NCBI GenBank assembly: GCA_944390305.1
Contig: CALXPX010000074.1
Span: forward strand, 1-6,081
DNA length: 6,081 nucleotides
Direction: 5' to 3'
DNA from: an uncultured Clostridia bacterium
Lineage (GTDB): Bacteria; Bacillota; Clostridia; TANB77; CAG-508
In this document: positions 1 through 5,293 of the stretch, piece after piece
Numbering within the stretch: position 1 is the stretch's first letter
Layout of the letters: every line of letters begins with the position of its first letter
Notes under the pieces: generated by a model
The model's input: the letters and a program-made list of their open reading frames with translations, nothing else
Database searches by the model: none
Told to the model about the DNA's origin: nothing
Made by a program: the position numbers and the translations under genes

Positions 1-1641
1 GCAGGAACGATTATGACTTATGGATATAACCCATATATTGCAAGTTGGAGTCCATTCCATGGAGCTGTATATGCAATTGTAGAATCAGTTGCAAAATATG
101 TAGCACTTGGTGGAGATTACAAAAAAGCATATTTAACTTTGCAAGAGTACTTTGAAAAATTAAGAAATGAGCCAGAAAGATGGGGAAAACCATTAGCTGC
201 ACTACTTGGAGCATATTATGTACAAGAACAATTACAAATTGCAGCAATTGGTGGAAAAGATAGTATGTCAGGTTCATATAATGAGTTAGATTTACCACCA
301 ACATTAGTATCTTTCTGTATCGGTGATGTTGATACAACAAAAGTACTTTCAAATGAATTTAAGAAAGCAGATTCAAAAGTATATGTATTAAAAACAAAAA
401 TGGGAAAAGAAAATATCATTGATTTTGATGATCTAAAAGAAAACTTTGAATTGGTACATAAATTAATTAATGATGGAAAAGTATTATCAGCAAGCACAAT
501 CAAAAATGGTGGAATTGCAGATGTTATCACAAAGAGTTGTATAGGAAATAAGATTGGATTTAAGTTTAATAATACAGATGATTTATTTACACCACTATAT
601 GGTTCATTTGTTTTAGAAGCATCTGAAGATATAAATAATGAAAAATTAGAATTACTAGGAATGACAACAAATGAGAGAGCTATTGTTGTGAATGAAAATG
701 TTGTATTAGACTTAGAAGAATTAATCAAACTTTGGGAAGAACCATTAGAGAAAGTATTCCCAACAAGAGTAGAACAAAAAGGTGAAGCAAGAAACATCTT
801 AAGTCAAAAAACACCTACAATTACAAGAAAATTACCAATTACAAGACCTCATGTCTTTATACCAGTATTCCCAGGAACAAACTGTGAATATGATTCAGCA
901 AAAGCATTTGAAGATGCAGGTGCAAGAGTTAGTACAGTTGTATTTAAAAACTTAAAACCACAAGATATACAAGATTCTATTGAATTATTTGCAAAAGAAA
1001 TCGAAAAAGCACAAATCATCATGTTCCCAGGAGGATTTAGTGCAGGAGATGAGCCAGATGGTTCAGGAAAATTCATTAGTAGTATTTTCAGAAATCCAAA
1101 ATTAAAAGATTTAATCCATAAACATCTATATGAAAAAGATGGATTAATGTTAGGAATTTGTAATGGATTCCAAGCATTAGTAAAATTAGGATTATTACCA
1201 TATGGAGAAATCAGAGAAATGGATGACACAATGCCAACTTTAACATTTAACACGATTTCAAGACACCAATCAAAAATGGTAAGTACAAAAGTTGTATCAA
1301 AAATGTCACCATGGTTTAGTGAAGTGGAATTAGGAGAAGAATTTGCAGTTCCAATTTCACATGGAGAAGGTAGATTCATCATTTCAAAAGAATTAGAAGA
1401 AGAGTTAATTGCCAATGGACAAATTGCTACACAATATGTTGATTTTAATGGAAATGCAACATATGACATTGACTTTAACCCAAATGGTTCAGTGGATAGC
1501 ATTGAAGGTATTACTAGTCCAGATGGTAGAATTTTAGGAAAGATGGGACATTCAGAAAGATGTTATAGAGATATTTTGAAAAATATGCCAGGCAAGAAAG
1601 ATCAAAAAATCTTTGAAGCAGGGGTGAACTATTATAGATAG
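1..1641 (+). CDS. purL: Phosphoribosylformylglycinamidine (FGAM) synthase, single-chain PurL, C-terminal part (5' end outside window)
   Basis: PurL converts FGAR, ATP and glutamine to FGAM in the cytoplasm (step 4 of IMP synthesis). The frame is open from base 1, so the ATG at 13 is internal and 546 codons are visible; single-chain PurL proteins are usually about 1200-1300 aa. The first part is the end of the second AIRS-like synthetase module, with the conserved GGKDSMSGSY near codons 84-93. A linker follows, then a class I glutamine amidotransferase domain from about codon 280, opening with PVFPGTNCEYDSAKAFEDAG. The triad is visible: nucleophile Cys in GICNGFQAL (codon 387), with His and Glu in GHSER (codons 517 and 519). 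SHGEGRF at about codon 453 is the conserved PurL loop. The gene ends at TAG 8 bases before the palindromic element. No frameshift or missing key residue is seen. Confidence 0.97.
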   Translation, partial: AGTIMTYGYNPYIASWSPFHGAVYAIVESVAKYVALGGDYKKAYLTLQEYFEKLRNEPERWGKPLAALLGAYYVQEQLQIAAIGGKDSMSGSYNELDLPPTLVSFCIGDVDTTKVLSNEFKKADSKVYVLKTKMGKENIIDFDDLKENFELVHKLINDGKVLSASTIKNGGIADVITKSCIGNKIGFKFNNTDDLFTPLYGSFVLEASEDINNEKLELLGMTTNERAIVVNENVVLDLEELIKLWEEPLEKVFPTRVEQKGEARNILSQKTPTITRKLPITRPHVFIPVFPGTNCEYDSAKAFEDAGARVSTVVFKNLKPQDIQDSIELFAKEIEKAQIIMFPGGFSAGDEPDGSGKFISSIFRNPKLKDLIHKHLYEKDGLMLGICNGFQALVKLGLLPYGEIREMDDTMPTLTFNTISRHQSKMVSTKVVSKMSPWFSEVELGEEFAVPISHGEGRFIISKELEEELIANGQIATQYVDFNGNATYDIDFNPNGSVDSIEGITSPDGRILGKMGHSERCYRDILKNMPGKKDQKIFEAGVNYYR

Positions 1642-1648
1642 TTGAATT

Positions 1649-1691
1649 TCCAATTGAGGGATTTTGGGGACGGACTCATTTTTCCCTTTTT
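1649..1691 (+). repeat. Left terminal inverted repeat of the palindromic element
   Basis: This 43-base arm is the exact reverse complement of 1817-1859 (paired positions sum to 3508). It contains CAATTGAGGGATTTTGGGG followed by ACGGACTCATTTTTCCC and a T5 run. Within the arm GGGA (1667-1670) can pair with TCCC (1683-1686), a weak foldback followed by Ts. It starts 7 bases after the purL stop. Confidence 0.95.
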
Positions 1692-1783
1692 AATGAAGAG
1701 ATTTATAATATAAAAATTATAAAAATAAATAGTATAAAGTATACAAATCTAAAAGATTAACGAACTTTAAAACTATTTAATAA

Positions 1784-1792
1784 TGTTATAAT
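1784..1792 (+). promoter_or_regulatory. Extended -10 promoter inside the element, probably driving purB
   Basis: TGTTATAAT at 1784-1792 matches the full extended -10 consensus TGnTATAAT of the housekeeping sigma factor. No good -35 box lies at 16-18 bases: the sequence there is ACTTTAAA, and TTAACG at 1757-1762 is too far away. An extended -10 can work without one. Transcription would start near 1799 and the transcript would carry only the right arm of the palindrome before the purB ribosome-binding site. The DNA is AT-rich enough for chance TATAAT matches, but the TG dinucleotide and the position upstream of purB favour function. Not proven. Confidence 0.5.
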
Positions 1793-1816
1793 GCTATATT
1801 TTAATGTTACGAATAA

Positions 1817-1859
1817 AAAAAGGGAAAAATGAGTCCGTCCCCAAAATCCCTCAATTGGA
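1817..1859 (-). repeat. Right terminal inverted repeat of the palindromic element
   Basis: Exact reverse complement of the left arm over 43 bases. The inner side continues as a longer A run (seven As at 1815-1821 against five Ts on the left), where the identity stops. The outer end is GGA at 1857-1859, leaving only 29 bases to the purB start. An ATG inside this arm (1829) is in frame with purB and creates a false N-terminal extension. Confidence 0.95.
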
Positions 1860-1873
1860 CAAAAACAAAAAAA

Positions 1874-1880
1874 GAAAGGA
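1874..1880 (+). promoter_or_regulatory. Ribosome-binding site that fixes the purB start
   Basis: GAAAGGA lies 8 bases before ATG 1889. It is outside the palindrome, so folding of the element would not bury it. No comparable site precedes the in-frame ATG at 1829: the bases there are AAAAAAAGGGAAAA, which belong to the repeat arm. This is why 1889 is chosen. Confidence 0.8.
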
Positions 1881-1888
1881 TTGAAAAA

Positions 1889-3325
1889 ATGGAAAACAAT
1901 AATATATATAAAACACCACTTTCTGGTAGATATGCAAGTCCAGAAATGAATAGAATATGGTCAAATAATGAAAAATATTCAACATGGAGAAAATTATGGG
2001 TAGCATTAGCAGAAACAGAAAAAGAATTAGGAATTGATATAACAGACGAACAAATTGAAGAAATGAAGAAAAATGTAGATAATATTGATTATGACATCGT
2101 TGCCAAAAGAGAAAAAGAATGTAGACATGATGTTATGGCACATGTATATGAATTTGGATTAAAATGTCCAAAGGCAAAACCAATTATCCATTTAGGAGCA
2201 ACTTCATGTTATGTAACAGATAATACAGATGTAATTTTAATGTCTAAAGCATTAAAACTAATCAAAGAAAAATTAATTATTGTTATCAAAAACTTAAAAG
2301 CATTTGCTTTAGAAAATAAAGATGTAACTTGTTTAGGATATACCCATTTCCAACCAGCACAATTAACAACTGTTGGAAAAAGAGCAACCTTATGGATGCA
2401 AGACTTATTAGAAGATTTAGAAGAGTTAGAATTTGTTGAAAGCCATATGAAATTATTAGGTTGTAAAGGAACAACAGGAACACAAGAAAGTTTTATGAAA
2501 TTATTTAAAGATGAAGATAAAGTAAAACAAATTGATGGGAAAATCGCTGAGAAAATGGGATTTGAAAAGGTATATAATGTATCAGGACAAACCTATACAA
2601 GAAAATTAGATTCAAGAGTTTTAAACTTATTAGCAGAAATTGCACAAAGTTGTTCTAAATTTGCAAATGATATGCGTTTATTACAACATGAAAAAGAATT
2701 AGAAGAACCATTTGAAAAAGGACAAATTGGTTCATCAGCTATGGCATATAAAAGAAATCCTATGAGAAGTGAAAGAATCAATTCTTTATCAAGACATGTG
2801 ATGACTTTAGCAATGGATCCAAGTGTTACAGCTGCAACACAATGGTTAGAAAGAACATTAGATGATTCAGCAAATAAAAGAATTTGTGTACCAGAAAGCT
2901 TTTTAGCAGTAGACGCGATTTTAATTCTTTATGCTAATATCTCAAGTGATATTGTCGTATATAAAAATGTTATTAAAACAAATATGATGCAAGAATTACC
3001 ATTTATGGGAACAGAGGAAATTTTAATGAATGCTGTTTTAAAAGGTGGAGATAGACAAGAATTACATGAAAAAATTAGAGTATATTCTATGGAAGCTGGA
3101 AAACAAGTAAAAGAATTTGGAAAACCAAATGATTTAGTGCAAAGAATTGCAGCTGATGAAACATTTGGATTAACAGAAGAAGAAATTCTACATATCTTAA
3201 ATCCAGACCATTTATGCGGAAGAGCAGTTAGCCAAGTAGAAGACTTTATAAATGAAAGAGTAAATCCAGTATTAGAAAAATATAAAGATTTAGGACAAGA
3301 TGCTACAATCGAGGTAAATGTATAA
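1889..3325 (+). CDS. purB: Adenylosuccinate lyase
   Basis: PurB removes fumarate from SAICAR (step 8 of IMP synthesis) and from adenylosuccinate (AMP synthesis), as a cytoplasmic homotetramer. The 478-aa product has the fumarase/aspartase superfamily layout. LSGRYAS (residues 11-17) holds the substrate-binding Arg-Tyr. HLGATSCYVTDNTD (101-114) holds the conserved His. GYTHFQPAQ (150-158) holds the general acid/base His153. The superfamily signature GSSAMAYKRNP (281-291) holds the catalytic Ser in its mobile loop. Length and motif spacing fit the roughly 480-aa class that resembles human ADSL rather than the shorter B. subtilis type. The ATG at 1889 has a good ribosome-binding site; starting at 1829 would add 20 residues translated from the mobile-element arm. 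No defect is seen. Confidence 0.97.
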   Translation: MENNNIYKTPLSGRYASPEMNRIWSNNEKYSTWRKLWVALAETEKELGIDITDEQIEEMKKNVDNIDYDIVAKREKECRHDVMAHVYEFGLKCPKAKPIIHLGATSCYVTDNTDVILMSKALKLIKEKLIIVIKNLKAFALENKDVTCLGYTHFQPAQLTTVGKRATLWMQDLLEDLEELEFVESHMKLLGCKGTTGTQESFMKLFKDEDKVKQIDGKIAEKMGFEKVYNVSGQTYTRKLDSRVLNLLAEIAQSCSKFANDMRLLQHEKELEEPFEKGQIGSSAMAYKRNPMRSERINSLSRHVMTLAMDPSVTAATQWLERTLDDSANKRICVPESFLAVDAILILYANISSDIVVYKNVIKTNMMQELPFMGTEEILMNAVLKGGDRQELHEKIRVYSMEAGKQVKEFGKPNDLVQRIAADETFGLTEEEILHILNPDHLCGRAVSQVEDFINERVNPVLEKYKDLGQDATIEVNV

Positions 3326-3349
3326 TGAACTTCAGTCCTTAAAGTTCAT
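3325..3349 (+). other. Small stem-loop just after purB
   Basis: ATGAACTT (3325-3332) and AAGTTCAT (3342-3349) form a perfect 8-bp stem with a 9-base loop (CAGTCCTTA). The stem overlaps the last base of the purB stop codon. The next bases are GAAATAACTTA, with no T tract, so it is not a standard intrinsic terminator. It could slow 3' decay or mark processing between purB and the HAD gene, or be chance in AT-rich DNA. Confidence 0.4.
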
Positions 3350-3385
3350 GAAATAACTTATATGAAACAAAAGGAAGGAAAATAA

Positions 3386-4026
3386 ATGAAGATTAAAAAT
3401 ATAATATTTGACATGTCAGAAGTCATTATATCTGGATATCATGGAGTTGAAAAATTATTAGAACAACAATATGCAATTCCAGAAGAAGAATTTGAAAGAC
3501 AAAGATTATCTAAGAATGAAGTTTTTTGGACCTGATGAGAGGAAACTTAAGCGAAGAAGAATATATGAAAGAATTATTGCAGGGAACAAACTGGAATATT
3601 TCTATAGACCAACTAAAGACAGCTATTCGTTCAAATTTAAATAGACCAATTCCAGGAACAATGAAGATTGTGGGAGAATTAAAGGGGAACTATCAATTAA
3701 TATTATTATCAGATTATGTAAGAGAATGGATGGAATATATCGAAACAAGAAATGAGGACTTAAGAATTTTTGATAAAAAAATATTTTCTTACGATATAGG
3801 AACAACAAAATCAGAAGTACAAACTTTTGAAACGGTATTAGAGCAAACAGGAATTGTAGCAGACGAAACATTATTTATAGATGACTATGAAAAAAATATA
3901 AAAAATGCAGAAAAAGTAGGAATTCATGGAATTGTATTTGAAAATGCAGAACAATTAAGAAAAACATTATCTTCGAAGTATAATCTATTACAAGTAGAAA
4001 ATGAGTATAGTGGAGAAGATAGATAA
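3386..4026 (+). pseudogene. HAD-superfamily (HAD-IA, YihX-like) hydrolase, split by a one-base frameshift
   Basis: The ATG at 3386 follows a strong site (AAGGAAGGA, 3371-3379). This frame reads MKIKNIIFDMSEVI and on to a TGA at 3533-3535. The family continues in the -1 frame from about 3526 (DLMRGNLSEEEYMKELLQG) to TAA at 4024-4026. The shift lies at the T6 run 3522-3527 or the following GG; one added base gives a normal protein of about 213 aa. All HAD motifs are then present: motif I FDMSEVI with nucleophile Asp9, motif II LILLSDY (Ser about 109), motif III TTKSE (Lys about 142), motif IV LFIDDYEKN (Asp about 166-167). Motif I is D-x-S, not the usual D-x-D, as in DLGN-type members such as E. 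coli YihX, a sugar-phosphate phosphatase. The substrate is unknown. Both halves remain well conserved, so a sequencing error, a very recent mutation or slippage is possible. Confidence 0.85.
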
Positions 4027-4030
4027 TGAA
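3980..4030 (+). repeat. Imperfect direct repeat, copy A (3' end of the HAD gene through the next ATG)
   Basis: Aligns to 4739-4786 with 42 identical positions of 51, six mismatches (five of them transitions) and three one-base gaps. The longest exact block is AAGTAGAAAATGA. The match runs from HAD coding sequence through GGAGA to an ATG. A weaker match continues upstream: 3940-3955 against 4708-4724, GAAAAT..AGAACAAT. Copy A is coding for the HAD tail (YNLLQVENEYSGEDR), so it is probably the parent. Confidence 0.75.
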
Positions 4031-4085
4031 AAATATTATTACTATGATGCCTTTAGAAATAGCTTTAAAAGTTGGCAGGTTTTAA
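4026..4085 (+). CDS. 19-codon remnant ORF or leader after the HAD gene
   Basis: ATG 4026 overlaps the HAD stop codon (TAATG) and has GGAGA at 4012-4016, well spaced, so ribosomes could start here. The product would be MKNIITMMPLEIALKVGRF, then TAA. I do not recognise it. It may be the first codons of a gene lost when the following membrane-protein segment arrived, or a short coupled leader. The start site matches that of the HIT gene in the direct repeat, but the peptide does not clearly match the HIT N-terminus. Confidence 0.25.
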   Translation: MKNIITMMPLEIALKVGRF

Positions 4086-4111
4086 TAGTTCAATTGTAAA
4101 AGGGGATAGTC

Positions 4112-4694
4112 ATGGGGAATGAAAATAAAAAATATATAAAACACATATTATTTGGTATATCTTTGTTACCATATGCTATTTTAATATATATGTGTATATG
4201 TTATGCTGTTGGGGGATATAGAACTCCTGGTGAGGAAGAATTTGTATATGGATTTCAAGCAATTGGAAATGTGCTTAGCAATGTCTTTTTTATGTGGTTT
4301 ATAACATTTGCGACACTTCCTTATAGTTTGCCAATCGTTTTGATAATTTGTCTATGGATTGGCTATCAAATATATTATCTTATTACCTTTAAAAAAAGTA
4401 AAAGTAAAATTGAAAATGAACCTGAAAATAAAAATACTGTTAAAAATACAAATTTTAGAAAATTATTATTCTATATGGCTATCATTGGTTGGTGTTTATA
4501 TTTTGCACAAGGTATACCTATATTTTTCACATCTGTTGTGACTGGAAAACGGAATATTAGGTTCATTAGAATTTACATTAAACTGGTATGTATCTGCATT
4601 TATGATTATCCCAATATTACCAATTTCATTATTATATATCGTTATTTATGTAATGGTAAATAAGAAAAATGACTCAAAAAGATATATAGAGTAA
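4112..4694 (+). pseudogene. Small polytopic membrane protein of unknown function, frameshifted near its C-terminus
   Basis: ATG 4112 follows AGGGGAT (4101-4107). The frame runs to TAA at 4661-4663, but after about codon 145 its product turns into an unlikely AT-rich tail. In the +1 frame the sequence continues sensibly as GILGSLEFTLNWYVSAFM, then a hydrophobic helix ending in VMVNKKNDSKRYIE and TAA at 4692-4694. Removing one A from the A4 run 4546-4549 joins the two (TSVVTGNGILGSLEF) into 193 aa. About five membrane segments are then seen (residues about 11-33, 51-69, 71-93, 117-139, 160-182). A hydrophilic Lys/Glu/Asn loop occupies 94-116 and positive charges follow the last helix. A short outer-type stretch, GGYRTPGEEEFVYGF, follows helix 1. 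I do not recognise the family. Flanking direct repeats suggest the gene was added between the HAD and HIT genes. Confidence 0.65.
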
Positions 4695-4738
4695 GAGTGC
4701 ATAGGATGAAAATATTAGAACAATCATATTTTTAGAAC

Positions 4739-4786
4739 ATAATCTGCTATAAGTAGAAAATGAATATAAAGGAGAGATGATATGAA
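4739..4786 (+). repeat. Imperfect direct repeat, copy B (decayed HAD gene tail in front of the HIT gene)
   Basis: Copy of 3980-4030, about 82% identical including gaps; here it is non-coding except for the HIT start codon. It supplies the HIT ribosome-binding site (GGAGA) and ATG. The upstream stretch 4708-4738 also resembles 3940-3979 but lacks about 10 bases, as expected of decay once coding constraint was lost. Confidence 0.75.
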
Positions 4787-5267
4787 TGATGTGACAATAT
4801 ATGAGACAGAAACATTTATTGTTTGTGTACCCAAAGTGCCACATATTTCCAGAGAAGATGGTGGGCATATTTGGATAAGGTCAAAAGAAAAGTATTTTGC
4901 AAGTAGATTAGATTTAAGTCCGAAAGAAGCAATAGAAGCGATGAGGCTCACGATGTTAGTTAGTGAAGCAATGGTAAAAGGAATGAAAAATAGAGGTATA
5001 GAAATAGAAAGAATCAATTATCAAGAAAATGGAAATTGGGCATATGTAGAAGGAACAAAACCAGTTTTTCATATACATTTGTATGGAAGAACTAGAAATT
5101 CCAAAATACAACCTTTTGGACAAGCTTTGAATTTTCCATACAAAGATACAGGATTTTATGATACATTTGAGCCATTTAATGATGAAGATATACAAGAAAT
5201 TCAAAAACAAATACATGAATTAGAAGAAAGTAAAAAATATGATATGACTAGCTGGAATTTAGCATAA
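4782..5267 (+). CDS. HIT-like domain nucleotide hydrolase/transferase
   Basis: The 161-aa product has the histidine-triad fold pattern. An N-terminal strand pair carries GGHIWIRSKEKY (27-38), the counterpart of the P-G-H-x-x-x-I-P-K motif. A helix follows at about 46-69 (SPKEAIEAMRLTMLVSEAMVKGM). Then comes INYQENGNWAY (78-88), and the active-site strand is FHIHLYGR (96-103). In HIT proteins the middle His of HxHxH is the nucleophile attacking the alpha-phosphate of nucleotides such as ApnA or AMP-amidates; His99 fits. The third His is Tyr101, a variant I associate with a clostridial HIT-like branch. The C-terminal helix 133-152 is charged. ATG 4782 has AAAGGAGA six bases upstream. It lies 26 bases before purD, likely in the same transcript. 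The exact substrate cannot be told. Confidence 0.85.
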   Translation: MNDVTIYETETFIVCVPKVPHISREDGGHIWIRSKEKYFASRLDLSPKEAIEAMRLTMLVSEAMVKGMKNRGIEIERINYQENGNWAYVEGTKPVFHIHLYGRTRNSKIQPFGQALNFPYKDTGFYDTFEPFNDEDIQEIQKQIHELEESKKYDMTSWNLA

Positions 5268-5293
5268 ATAAAAATAAAAAGGAGGATAGATAA

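Larger units (their letters stand above)
1649..1859. mobile_element. 211-bp MITE-like palindromic element between purL and purB
   Basis: The segment is bounded by perfect 43-bp inverted repeats (1649-1691 and 1817-1859) around about 125 bp of very AT-rich DNA with no credible ORF. The interior is also partly palindromic: 1727-1740 pairs with 1764-1778 with one indel, and at the centre AATCT (1746-1750) and AGATT (1754-1758) form a small hairpin with an AAA loop. The whole element could therefore fold into one long imperfect stem. It encodes no transposase, so it would be a non-autonomous element mobilised in trans. I see no clear target-site duplication: the bases outside are GAATT on the left and CAAAA on the right. 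Arms with GGGGACGG...TTCCC resemble, from memory, repeats tied to REP-associated (Y1/IS200-like) transposases in Firmicutes. The family assignment is inference; the palindrome is directly visible. Confidence 0.85.

Noticed and set aside
849..1502. Long antisense open frame within purL (also 216-797)
   Set aside because: Both oppose a clearly real, motif-rich coding region and have low-complexity Ser/Asn/Phe-rich translations typical of the complement of A-rich codons.
1661..1691. Left arm as an intrinsic terminator for purL
   Set aside because: GGGA/TCCC followed by Ts is only a 4-bp stem with a 12-base loop; too weak alone, and the dominant fold is the 43-bp pairing with the right arm.
1829..1888. 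Start of purB at ATG 1829, giving a 498-aa protein
   Set aside because: The first 20 codons lie in the repeat arm and spacer, have no proper ribosome-binding site and no family counterpart; ATG 1889 has GAAAGGA and gives the normal 478 aa.
3325..3349. Stem-loop after purB as an intrinsic terminator
   Set aside because: No U-rich tract follows, and the next gene begins 36 bases later with a strong ribosome-binding site.
3521..3535. Programmed -1 ribosomal frameshift in the HAD gene
   Set aside because: The frame-0 codons GTT TTT TGG do not form a proper X XXY YYZ slippery heptamer, and I see no obvious downstream stem; a plain indel or transcriptional slippage at T6 is simpler.
4359..4541. 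60-codon + strand open frame inside the membrane-protein gene
   Set aside because: It overlaps the better frame, which has clear transmembrane helices and its own ribosome-binding site; the product is Lys/Ile/Leu-rich noise from AT-rich DNA.
4706..4735. Tiny ORF MKILEQSYF between the membrane protein and HIT genes
   Set aside because: Nine codons, no good ribosome-binding site, and it lies in the decayed copy of the HAD tail in a different frame.
4724..5017. Antisense open frame over the HIT gene start
   Set aside because: It covers the repeat and the HIT N-terminus on the other strand and has no recognisable motif or start signal.
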